A DNA stretch of 64,000 nt from Bimuria novae-zelandiae CBS 107.79 (lineage: Eukaryota; Ascomycota; Dothideomycetes; Pleosporales; Didymosphaeriaceae). Shown in pieces: positions 10,901 through 20,392 of the stretch; position 1 is the first letter of the stretch; each line of letters begins with the position of its first letter. The stretch is from the NCBI GenBank assembly GCA_010015655.1, contig ML976753.1, positions 164,336 through 228,335 on the forward strand. The letters are read 5' to 3'. The notes under the pieces were generated by a model. The model searched no databases. It had not been told where the DNA came from and was given only the letters and a program-made list of their open reading frames with translations. Made by a program: the position numbers and the translations under genes.

Positions 10901-12734
10901 ACGAGCATTCTATAAACAATTCTAGTCGAATTGCCTAATACGTTCAGCTTGACACCAGCAGTTGTAATTGTATAGTGTATCCCAGGTAACACCTCACAAT
11001 AATGACCGAGGTGTCATAACTCCAAGCCCTGGAGATTGCCAATTCACTGGAAATTGTTAATTTCGACAACGACCACCTTGCAAAGTCAGGCCACCTAAAA
11101 AAAAGCAATCAGGTACTCGGTCGGCAATGCCATCGCGACGTCAACGCCTGGTCCCAGCGTCCATATTTGTTGTCGGTCCTGCCACTGGCCTTCCAAGTTT
11201 ATGAAAGCACGACCCTTTGCTCAACCAAGACTCAGGTCACCCTGACTGCCCGAAATGAATTCTGCACTGTCATATTGCTTCTACTCCAACTCCGCTCGTA
11301 CGCTTTCCTGGGTGCTGACCCCACGACCGAGCCTAAGTCTAGACCTCTACGCAGTTACAAGGCGCATGCTTTTCCTCGCTAACCCGCCGTCAAGCGAACG
11401 GATGCTCCCTCAAGTGGGGAGGGCTGAACGCGCATCATCTAGACCGGGCTGAACGCGTCTCATCTTGACCAGCGCATCAGCCAGCCATCATGAACGCTCA
11501 ACAAAAGTATCTTCAGCACAGACGTATGCCTACGTAGAGCGTCGTCCAGCTGCTGGTCCTTTTCGCACTCTCGCTCGCATATTACCGCAAATCCTCCGAG
11601 CAAATGGGAGCGGAAGCGCGAAGGCACAGCTGCCATCTGTGAAACGCCCAGAACGTGGTTCTGGAACGGCTGGCTGCAATGCGAACGCAGGAACAGGGCC
11701 ATACTAGCTGAGCATAGCTCCCGCAACCATACAGAAGCAAAGGCGCAGTGTTCCATGAGCGAAGTTCCGCCGGAAAGGAGGCGAACCACGTTGCGCACCC
11801 ACGGTTCACGGCTGCTTAACCATGCGTACCTGCAGCATGGTTTTGCCGGACCGAGTCTTCGAAGCTGTGATAATGGTTCAAAGAACCCTGTTCCAGAGGG
11901 TTGCGATGGCGATCGAGATTAACAGTCCCGGGGTGTCCGTTGTGGCTTTTCTCTGGTAGCGAAGGAGATCAGGCGATTGACAAAGATTTGATTTGTGATG
12001 GTGGATGAGGTAAGAGCGGCCATAAGCACTACATCTACCTACTTAACCTTGGGGCACACACCATGCGCCTAGTTCTACGGTACGTCCCCCGCCCAGTGGA
12101 GCCTTACGAGAACTTCCGATAGAGAGCATCCGATCGAGCTAACAAACAACTTGAGCTGATTGACTGTGACTCAGGACATCGTTGCAGCGATTGGAACGAT
12201 TTGATTGGCCGAACTACTTGACAACAAGGAACGTACAACGGACAGCACACTTACATGCTACAGCACTCGTCACCCTTCATGGATGTTAACGGCACCGCAC
12301 CAGCAGAACGTGCACGCATGGTTGTGAATCCGTTGACGGACCGCGGCCACCGCCATGCACGATGCGACCGTCCCCTGTGGTCCCCATCACCTTCGTACAT
12401 TTGAAGGCGCTTTCTATCTATGCGCTTCACGCATACCCTCATGAAACCGGCCAGGAGAAGCGCTTGCGCTTTGCCGGCACATGACTTGTTTCCAAAAGCG
12501 CTTGACCAGCAATAGTGAGGGACCCTGCACTCTCCATTCCACAAGTGCCGCATAACGACCATCTCTACTTTCAGTACCAGCGATCGTTCGCTGACCTCAT
12601 TCCTTCCCTTTCGGCCTGCCGGGTTTGGCTTCAAATCTACTGACTGCTACTCGTCGCCGATGGGACCGTAAAGCACAAGATCTGTCTCGTGTTACGCGCG
12701 ATTAGCCGGCGCGCCGTATCACCAGCTGGAGAGA

Positions 12735-12849
12735 ATCATATCCCGTCAATTATGTGGTGCTGTCGAGTTGTCTACCGCGAGGGCACGCCCATATTGCACG
12801 GCGAGAATACATTCAATTGGAGCAGGCGTGCAGATGTAGCCACGTGGTT
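12735..12849 (+). pseudogene. Relic of a 2EXR/F-box-like gene
   Basis: The plus frame ending at the TGA near 12849 reads HIPSIMWCCRVVYREGTPIL and then HGENTFNW. This matches the core of the intact gene 0.8 kb downstream, which reads PSILRCCKLIYQEGTSILYG and then ENDF. The block (x-x-CR-x-x-Y-x-EG-x-x-IL-x-GEN-x-F) is the conserved part of the 2EXR/F-box-associated family common in Dothideomycetes. No start, no upstream LPPELR helix and no downstream domain remain in frame, so this is a decayed fragment of a duplicated gene. Confidence 0.6.
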
Positions 12850-13453
12850 GTGAGCTTTCCTCTCTCCCTGCGGAAATTTTACTAGGACGTGTTTGAGTCG
12901 TTAGACTGTGGGCACCTGGGAGGGCAGAGATTGGTCGAGGCTAGTAAGAAGTATGGGATTTCATGTCGTTGGATTACGAAGCGGAGGCCTGAAGCAGTGT
13001 TTGGGTTGTCGTGGAGCAGAGTTCGAGAATACATGCCAAAAAGATCTAAGGGTTAATTGGAAGAGAAGGCAACTCCTCTCACCAAAGAGATTCGCTACTT
13101 CGATTGCACATTGGGTTGATTGACGGTAAGCAAGGTTGACTGTATGCAATTGGGTGGGCACCTGCACCTGGGCATGAATCCGGCGGGACACGTGATTGCC
13201 CTACGTTTGCGCAACGCTCCTGCCTCTTAAGATCGAGACAGCTGCCGCCCACTAACCCCAGAACTTGAACACCAACCTCCCATCCAGGCTCTCACTCTTT
13301 AACAACATCTCAACACGCTCCCTGCTTGTTCATCCACACCACCATTTGCGACACCACCCGTGATTTCCTTCCGTAGCGTGATACCAATATCGCGCCTCTG
13401 GCGCGAAGGTAGAAGTGGGCTATCAGGGCAGAGTGTAAAGCCAGAACGAGTGG
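12850..13453. other. Intergenic, includes leader of the 2EXR gene
   Basis: No coding frame is supported. The last 200 bases are pyrimidine-rich and probably form the promoter and 5' untranslated exon of the downstream gene, because a good donor (GTGAGT at 13454) lies at the right-hand end. Confidence 0.5.
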
Positions 13454-13512
13454 GTGAGTAACTCCAGGATACGCAATTCAAGAGCTAAACGTTAATTGCT
13501 AACGTACTATAG
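13454..13512 (+). other. Probable 5'-UTR intron
   Basis: Donor GTGAGT at 13454, branch-like GCTAAC at about 13498 and acceptor TATAG at 13512 define a 59-bp intron immediately before the coding start at 13547. The upstream exon has an in-frame stop and no ATG, so it is untranslated. Confidence 0.6.
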
Positions 13513-13546
13513 CCAGCCTTCAGCTTTGCGCGAGAGCTTGCCCAAT

Positions 13547-14677
13547 ATGGACACGCCTTCAACGCGTCCCTGGTGCCCCGATTGCCAGGAAACGTGCAGT
13601 CCAGCCAAACTAGCGCAGATACAGGCTTCCAACTTGACCGAAGACGAGATCGCCCACCGCCATTGCGCCAAGCCTGCGTCGTGGCAGCAACTTCCCGTCT
13701 ACATACAAACTACTTTGATCAACAAAAACGGTCAAATGGCTCTAGCAACTCCGCAGGGTCGTCCGCGTCGTGAACGCTGCACGCCCGCTCCCAATACCGT
13801 GCGCCGCATAGCAAATACGCCGACTTACAGCACCAATGACTCTACCCTTTCGTCCTTCCTACGCCTGCCACCGGAACTCCGCATCAAAGTGTACAACTTG
13901 TTGCTCATCTCTGAAAAATATATACAGCACGGAATATGCCCATCTACCCTACGCTTCATTTTTCGCGAGTTCAACCGTTACCACTATCCGCACAACCATC
14001 TACGCCCATGGATTCGCCACGGACTATTTCCCTCCATTTTACGCTGTTGCAAACTCATCTACCAAGAGGGGACATCGATCTTGTACGGAGAAAATGACTT
14101 CTTCGTGGAGGATTACGGACATTTTCACCTCCCTGTCAACATTCATGGCAGCATATCACGGTCTCCCTATAACAATCCCCTAGTTGGGAGCTGGTATCTT
14201 TCGAAGCGGAACCTTGCTTTGATTACGAAGTTGCATTTGACCGCCTTGTGCCACGATCCCTTTGATAGATTTCAGGTAAATTTTGGACTCGGCTACGGAC
14301 CGCGCAATCAACTCAATCAGCTTTCTCTTCTCCCGGGCCTGAAGGAACCCACGTTTGAGTTCCTAAACGTCAGCACCACAGAGTTCTGCCAGTTACTCGA
14401 AGAAGCTGGTAGGAGAGGCTTTGGTAATTTGAGGAGATTATTATTTGCTCTCCTATGCACGAACGAGTTCACGGCTGTCGAGACGAGCCAGTCGAAGGAG
14501 TGGCATTGCGCGTACTTCAAGAGTATTATCCTGGCTTTGGGTGGCGATAGCACGTGGGCAGGTCGCAAGCTTTTCGCAGGATATGGACAATCCATATACG
14601 ACGGGTGCACTGAATTGGCTATATGCAACGAGGACCTCGAGGGGGTTTGGGAAAGCCTGGAGGACGAGACTGAGTAA
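13547..14677 (+). CDS. 2EXR/F-box-like domain protein
   Basis: A single-exon frame of 376 residues from the ATG at 13547. Residues about 104-120 form an F-box-like helix (FLRLPPELRIKVYNLLL). About 50 residues on comes the block ILRCCKLIYQEGTSILYGEN, which is typical of the fungal 2EXR family. A short CPDC...C segment near the N-terminus could bind metal, but it is too short to classify. Members of this family are expanded in Pezizomycotina and are thought to act like F-box substrate adaptors, with no known substrates. A decayed relative lies upstream at 12735-12849. Confidence 0.8.
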   Translation: MDTPSTRPWCPDCQETCSPAKLAQIQASNLTEDEIAHRHCAKPASWQQLPVYIQTTLINKNGQMALATPQGRPRRERCTPAPNTVRRIANTPTYSTNDSTLSSFLRLPPELRIKVYNLLLISEKYIQHGICPSTLRFIFREFNRYHYPHNHLRPWIRHGLFPSILRCCKLIYQEGTSILYGENDFFVEDYGHFHLPVNIHGSISRSPYNNPLVGSWYLSKRNLALITKLHLTALCHDPFDRFQVNFGLGYGPRNQLNQLSLLPGLKEPTFEFLNVSTTEFCQLLEEAGRRGFGNLRRLLFALLCTNEFTAVETSQSKEWHCAYFKSIILALGGDSTWAGRKLFAGYGQSIYDGCTELAICNEDLEGVWESLEDETE

Positions 14678-16009
14678 AGAATCAAGAGCAGGCTCTCGCG
14701 TAAAGCTGAAAGTCGGCCATTGTATTATTGTCTCTTCTGGGGTAACATACCAGGGGTTGACTATGGTCCTTGTGGCCGACTTCCACCTTGACAGGAGGGC
14801 AATTTTCAGCTCATGTGCAATGCGTATACACACATCTGCGTCCACTCACTGCGTTATCACTCCTCCACTGCAAGCTTACCCAAGCCACTCCTCATCTAGC
14901 CATCCTCTCCTTTCGCACTCCGATTGCCCCAATTTGGAAGCATTCATGCACCGGTGGGTGGCCCACACTCCCCACATTCATGCGCGGGCTCCACTCGCCT
15001 ATGCGCCCCGTATTCCGCGAGATCCTGATCTACCTCCTCGTGCACGATGGGATCCCCGCAGAAATTTGATCTCGTTTACCTCGAAACTAGTTTCCAAATC
15101 CACATGTTACCACGCTAGTCTAAGGTGACAGTTTGCTGTCGCAAGTCGTCGCGCAGCCTCGGCTGCGCTTTCCTAGTTAGAGTTGTAATTTTACTCCCCT
15201 TTTCGTCAACATGGTGCGGAGCAGAGTGAAGCAGGGAGAACATATGTATCTGGGTATACTGAGTTGGATAAGCCAGCCGTGCCTCTCTCTCTCTCTCTCT
15301 TGGAGTCCGCTTACTACGCCGCTTCACCATCCCCCACCTCATCCCTTAACCTCGCCCATCCTAGTATTAACAAACCTCCACCCATCTCACCGATCGCGCC
15401 CTGCATCCCCTGTCCGCGCCACCGGGACACCCCCCGCTCTGGGTAACGGCTGCGTAACCTGAGCGTGACTGCGCCTCAGGCACACCGGGGAAATACCGAG
15501 ACACGCAGATCGGGAGCTGCGCGTTTCAAACAGACACGTGGGCGTCGGCGGGCGGCGCACCACCGTACGACCTTGCTTGGGCTTTAATTCTTCGCCGTTC
15601 GATTTTCCAGTGTTTTTGGCGCGAAGTTTGACGCGAAGCGTTTCACAATAATGTAATCATAGTTTAGATGTAGGCTGCCTTGGCCAATGTAACGACAAAA
15701 TTCGCGGTTCAAGTATGCTGGGTTCGCAGAGTGATTCGTGCATGCTCCGGAGTGTGCGGGTGCTTTTTGTATGAGACTGAATGCATGCGTCCACATGTTA
15801 CAATTTAATCATCCAACCTGCACATTTTCAATCTTCTCTCATGCGCAGACAACAACAACAACAGTGGCTTTACCATCAAACCGAGACAGATTGTAATTAT
15901 AATTTATATCCATGTCGTAAGTCATATTCCCATAACGCGCCCACTATCAAAACATTTCTTCCCTCAGTCCCATGACTCCCACCTCCCTCTCACATCGCAA
16001 GTCACCACC
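14678..16009. other. Intergenic, no gene recognised
   Basis: About 1.3 kb between convergent genes. It holds a short (CT)n run at 15282-15301 and AT-rich sequence around 15580-15960 that probably contains the 3' end of the LEA-like gene. A frame at 14445-15128 is a shadow of the preceding gene running into non-coding DNA. Confidence 0.5.
15282..15301. repeat. (CT)n dinucleotide microsatellite
   Basis: Nine uninterrupted CT units in non-coding sequence. Confidence 0.9.
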
Positions 16010-16745
16010 TCACGCCCTCGCCTCCCCCAAGCCACTGAACTTGCTCTCGCCCTTCTGCGCACTATAATCCTCCCCCGCCGCCCCCGCCCCCGCACCCCCA
16101 GGCAGCGCATCCCTCTTCTGCCTATCCAACTCCGCCGCCCTGCTCGGATCCTCCTTCGTCCCGACCTCGCCAAACTTCGTCTCCCCACTCATATTCGGGT
16201 CTTCTGTGATATTCGCCCCGTGCGGCCTCAATTCACCCTTCCCCCTCGCCCGCTCGCTCGCGCCCGCATACCCGCCCGTCGGCGCCTCACTTCCCGGGTT
16301 GAACCCCCCATCCCCAGAACGCCCGCTCGCCACGCCAGCGGTGCCGCCGACGTTATACGTAGGCCCGACGCCGTCCTCCTTGCCGAGGCCCTTCGCGGCG
16401 TTGAGCTGGCTGGTTTCCGACCAGCCTTCCTGCGCCTCGCGGGCTTCGGCGTCGACAGCGGGGGGAAGCTTGGTCGCGCTCGACGTGTCGGTTGTGTTTG
16501 AGGTGGTGGAGGCGGAAGGCTGCTTGGAGGCGGCGGCGTGCGGGTTGTCGGCTGCAAAGGCACCGCCTGACTTGAGGGATTCGCCGGCGAGGGAGTCGGA
16601 GGTTACGAGGCCGGTGGGCTCGTTCTTGGTTGCGTCCGTAGAGGTGAACTTTGGCTTGTTAGATATATAGAGACGAAGAGGGGTGTTGTTGGGGTAAGGG
16701 CGGGGAAGGCTGGTGTTGACGTACCTTTGTTCCTGCTGAAGACAT
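16010..16745 (-). CDS. LEA-like hydrophilic stress protein
   Basis: Two exons (16745-16725 and 16654-16010) give 221 residues. The intron 16724-16655 has GTACGT...CTAACAAG ends and joins MSSAGTK to PKFTSTDATKNEPTG in phase. The protein is very hydrophilic, rich in Gly, Ala, Ser, Asp, Glu and Lys, with no Cys, no signal peptide and no membrane segment. Blocks such as SNTTDTS and GPTYNVGG are shared with small conserved Pezizomycotina proteins of unknown function. Composition and predicted disorder resemble late-embryogenesis-abundant desiccation protectants. A perfect CRE palindrome lies 202 bp upstream (16947-16954). Protective function is inferred from composition only. Confidence 0.8.
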
Positions 16746-17529
16746 GATTTCTGATATCTTTTGTGGATATGTTTGTGTGACGGTTTTGAAGTGTGAGACT
16801 GTGAGGCCAAGTCGTTTAGAGTTTGGAGTTCGTGGAGATGGCAGTGTATTGGTGTGCAGCAGTGTCGTTACGAGCTCGAGATTATACTTCAGCAGCCCTG
16901 ATGAGTTCACTATGTCATCGAACCCAGGATTTCCATTGCATCGCCATGACGTCAAACATAGCTTATCCTCAGTTTTACGAAAAGGCGCCGAGAAGACGCC
17001 ATTCATGGTGTAATCTAGCATGAGGACCCTGTCGATCGCAACCCAAGCCAGATCTATGGTGGGGATGTTGGGGTCGATCTCTGATCGCGTGCCGAGTTGG
17101 GTGCAACATTTTCAAGATTTGAACGGATGTCGTGACATGATCTATCGGCGATATGAAACCTGATGGGAGTGATGATGATCGGAGCAGAACGTGCAGGCAC
17201 GACCAGTGTCGTTGAAGAGAGTAACGGCTCGGCGCACATGCGAGGCGGGGCATGCATCGACGCCAGCACGGCAATCACGTTTGGTTTCTTTTGGGCATGA
17301 ACGTGTTCTCAAAATTACAGGGCTACAGAATTGAGCGAGAGTGCCCAAATCACGAAATATAAAATTCACATCAAGCACAGAACTTTGCAGTGTTGATGTG
17401 ATATCTCATTCATTCATGTCAATGTACGTGATATCCGGAATCTACTCGCAGGCTTTCGCTTCATCCATGCCAATGCGTATCATACAATTGCATTCCCAAA
17501 CGCCCTCATGCCATCTCGCTGCCGAGCAT
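16746..17529. other. Intergenic/promoter between the two LEA-like genes
   Basis: This 784-bp stretch holds the promoter of the 16010-16745 gene, with TGACGTCA at 16947-16954, and the 3' flank of the 17530-17874 gene. No coding sequence is seen. Confidence 0.6.
16947..16954. promoter_or_regulatory. CRE palindrome TGACGTCA
   Basis: A perfect 8-bp ATF/CREB-type site 202 bp upstream of the ATG at 16745. Fungal AtfA/Atf1 bZIP factors bind such sites in stress genes. A second copy sits upstream of the neighbouring LEA-like gene. Binding is inferred from the site alone. Confidence 0.55.
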
Positions 17530-17874
17530 CTACTGCTTCCCGCTAGGGTCGCTCTTGCTCGGGTACCCGTAGTCCTTTCCAGTGGTCTGCTCGAGTCCCG
17601 CCTTGTCCTTGGCCTCGCGGCTCACGGCGTCGTTGGGGATGCCGCTCAGACCGTCGTGTGCCTGGCGACCGGTGGAGCCAACTGCATCAGTGGTGGAGGG
17701 CTCGCGAAGGCTGGATCCGCCGAGACCTGAGTGTGAGAGATCGCTGGCCTGGCCGCCGGAGCCAACGTTGACGGTGCGCGCGTCAGAGGAGTTGAAGTCG
17801 GAAGCAACTGGGGGCTGATCGGGGAGAGGCAGGTTGGCCTTGCGCTCGTCGATGATCTCTTGCTTGGATGTCAT
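17530..17874 (-). CDS. Small hydrophilic LEA-like protein
   Basis: 114 residues from the ATG at 17874 (MTSKQEIIDERKANLPLPDQ). The protein is highly hydrophilic, rich in Ser, Asp, Gly and Lys, with no Cys and no hydrophobic segment. The tail reads GKDYGYPSKSDPSGKQ. The frame is open upstream, but a probable 5'-UTR intron (17982-17891: GTAAGT, CTAACAAAG, CAG) places the translation start at this ATG. It lies in the same orientation as the LEA-like gene at 16010-16745. Its promoter has a CRE palindrome, an AGGGG stress element and a TATA-like sequence. A role in stress or spores is inference. Confidence 0.8.
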   Translation of the reverse strand: MTSKQEIIDERKANLPLPDQPPVASDFNSSDARTVNVGSGGQASDLSHSGLGGSSLREPSTTDAVGSTGRQAHDGLSGIPNDAVSREAKDKAGLEQTTGKDYGYPSKSDPSGKQ

Positions 17875-17890
17875 TGTGAAGTTGGGTGGA

Positions 17891-17982
17891 CTGAACGCTT
17901 TGTTAGTACGTGGAAACTTTGTTGAGAGCTGTGGCACGTGCGGGGGAGCTCCTTCCTGGAGAGAGCGGAACAAGGCACTTAC
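17891..17982 (-). other. Probable 5'-UTR intron
   Basis: On the minus strand, GTAAGT begins at 17982, CTAACAAAG provides a branch point, and the intron ends in TTCAG at 17891, 16 bp before the ATG at 17874. Length 92 bp. Confidence 0.65.
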
Positions 17983-18088
17983 GTTGGATTTGAGAGGGGT
18001 AGATGAGTTTTTGAGATTGGATTGAGTGTCGTGAAGCGTGGGTTATTGAGATTGGGTATAGTGAAGAAAAAAGTTTCTGTTTGAAGCT

Positions 18089-18137
18089 CCCCTCACTTAT
18101 ATGGAGCTCGAACTTGTGGCGGGCCCGTGACGTCACG
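18089..18137 (-). promoter_or_regulatory. Stress-type promoter: CRE, STRE and TATA
   Basis: Within 50 bp are the 12-bp palindrome CGTGACGTCACG (18126-18137, containing TGACGTCA), a TATA-like ATATAAG on the minus strand (about 18096-18102) and CCCCT (18089-18093), which is AGGGG on the minus strand. The order along the minus strand is CRE, TATA, STRE, then the transcribed leader. This fits control by ATF/CREB and Msn2/4-type factors, which is inference from the sites. Confidence 0.55.
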
Positions 18138-19249
18138 GTGATGGATGATGGGAAAGTGCCCGACCTCATCGAAGATTAAAACCCCACAAGCCGCAAAGTG
18201 GCCCGATCGCGATTGCGTCACCCATCCGAGAATCGCAGTTTGGCTGTTGGGATATTTGGTGGTTTTGGTGGTTGAGCCGTAGTTAGTGTCTTACCGAGTG
18301 GCCCCAGGGCCTGCCAGTGAGCACATGAACGACTTTCACGCCCTCGCTCTGCTGACATGATCGATGCAGCTGTCTGAGTAAACGTGCACCTACCCGTGCA
18401 AGAAATGTACGCGAACACGATGTCACGCTGATCGCCGTAGGGCTGACTGCATCACCCCACCAAGACCTTAGGGCGCCGTCAACATTCGATACGCTGGGGC
18501 CAAACTCCCGTCTTTGGCATTTGGGATAAAATGACGCGCGTTATATTCCGCCAAGTATGTGGATGAGGAGAGTGCGCTTGCGTGTTGTTTGTCTACGGAG
18601 TTGGCAGGTTATTTCGAAGACGTTGATTCAGATCATCTTTCGCACGCATGGCGAGACATGACTCCCGTCGGCAGTGGACATGCAAATGCAGGCAATCTTC
18701 CGTCTCGTATCATGCGGAGAAGGGCGCATACAGTAGTGACTCTGATTCATGTTCCGCATCTGCCGCGACGAATTCATTCGGTCCGAACGAACACCCTTGT
18801 TATCGAGCTGAAAGTGTCGGATTCATTTATCTACTCTAGTCCGCCTCGACTCCGCCACGCTGTGCAAAGAGGAAATGGGAAATGAACACAAACGGGCTTA
18901 GAACATTGTATTTGAAACATTATAGCAATGAAGCCGGTGTTAGCGCACGAGGAAATCTATACTCAGGCCAAACGAATGTATCCTGCGACAAGATACCAAA
19001 AGAGAAATAAAAACACATTGCTGTTGAAAGCGCCATGCACAAATGCGTAAAGTGCAGTCTGCGGGCGAAGCCATATTTGCTCTGAATATGATCCAAGGGC
19101 GTGAAGCCGCGGCAGTGAAGCTTCGTGAACATCTCCACCATCTTGCATCGCCCGGGGCAGTCTGGATCGATTGCGTGGATAGCCTTACCTATCAAACTGG
19201 GACTGGGCACCCTAGGACACCGATGCCCAATTGTCTGGTTTAGTTTAGT
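18138..19249. other. Intergenic, no gene recognised
   Basis: About 1.1 kb between the LEA-like promoter and the 3' end of the NmrA-like gene. Frames at 18559-18885 (plus) and 18920-19210 (minus) have no recognisable domain. The latter could be 3'-UTR of the NmrA-like gene. Confidence 0.5.
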
Positions 19250-20392
19250 CTACACTCCATGGAAAAGTGCCTGGCCATGGAACTCACTGGTGAACCAGCT
19301 ACGGAAGCTCATGGGTGCAATGTCCGGGAATACAGAGTTCAGGTAGCCAGGGGACGTGAAGGCGTACCGATTCTCCGATGTTTCGATAAGAGTTGCCAGC
19401 TTCCGTTGCTTCGGAGTGTCGCCGGCCATCTGGGCCATGGTCATCTGGTATTGCAGGTTTGCAGGGTTTTGCCACTCGATGGGATAGAATTGACGACCTG
19501 TACCGAGTGAGCACTACCGAACCAATTGTGTGACTAGTCAAATGTTCAGGTGATGCCAACGCCTAGGTGCCGCGAGCCCAAAGGCGACATAAGGCGCCCA
19601 GACTTCTTCTGCTAAATCGTGGATAGGGAGCTGAGGAGCATACCTCTACAGGACTGCATAGTCTCGATGAGATTCTGCACCGTCATCCTTTCTCCACACA
19701 TGGACATCTCTGCTGGCCAAGAAGACATGTCCAGGGCTCTAATAACGAACCGCGCGACATCGTACACCGAAGTGAGACACAGCACCGACAGGTTTTGACT
19801 GGAATCATACACAGGTGCCACAGCTGTCATATTCCTCGGGTCAGCCATGTAGTCTCCCTCATTGCCGTATCCAGTGTTCACACCGATACGAAGAGATACC
19901 ATGCCGTTGACGGAGAACCGCTCATAGAAGATGCCGCAGACGAATACCGTCGATTGGATGTAGCCACGATAGTGCTGTAGAAGCGCCAGGGCAGCAGCTC
20001 GTCCACGGTCCAGGAGACCGTTTTGCGTTCTGAGACTAGGTCGGCCTTCGAATTCAGCCGGAACGAAGCGGCGCACGCGTGACGCTACAGCGGCTTCGAT
20101 CAATCGTAACTGAGCGTTGCCTGTGATCGTGGATATAATTGTATCAACACCCAACAAGGAATGCTGGATCGAAGACGGATCGTTGTAATCAACGACTTGA
20201 CATTGATATCCTTGCGATTGAAGCCCTGGTTGGAGCTTGGGTTGTCAGTATCGTTTGATGAGTCGGGGCAGGGTAGAAGCTCACACTTCTTGATAGTATG
20301 ATAAGCTGGTGGCTCGTTGAATCATGAATTTGTCGGGCTATGATCAAGGCCAGACCGCAAGTGCCGGCGACGGCAATTCGCTTGACTGACAT
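19250..20392 (-). CDS. NmrA-like/isoflavone-reductase-type NAD(P)-binding protein
   Basis: Three exons (20392-20285, 20235-19644, 19497-19250) give 315 residues. Introns are 20284-20236 (GTGAGC...AAG) and 19643-19498 (GTATGC...CAG), both in phase. The N-terminus MSVKRIAVAGTCGLALIIAR carries a slightly unusual Rossmann glycine motif (AGTCGLA). It is followed by IILSRS, VVDYNDPSS, GVDTIISTITG and RRFVPAEFEGRP, the hallmark order of NmrA/isoflavone-reductase-like proteins. Length matches the family (about 300-320). Members are either atypical SDR reductases or NAD(P)-sensing regulators. No partner gene here fixes the substrate. Confidence 0.85.

Larger units (their letters stand above)
7051..12734. 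other. Gene-poor region, upstream of the Ser/Pro-rich gene
   Basis: This stretch of about 5.7 kb has no frame above about 130 codons and nothing I recognise as a family. Its left end (about 7050-7800) is the probable promoter and leader of the 4285-7050 gene, with a CT-rich tract on the minus strand at about 7545-7605. A tetranucleotide repeat follows at 7879-7941. Composition is not AT-rich, so it does not look like RIP-damaged transposon. Frames such as 11460-11798 (minus) and 12251-12634 (minus) lack any recognisable motif. Non-coding RNAs cannot be excluded. Confidence 0.5.

Noticed and set aside
14445..15128. 227-codon plus frame overlapping the end of the 2EXR gene
   Set aside because: It shares sequence with the real frame out of phase and then continues into low-complexity non-coding DNA; no domain.
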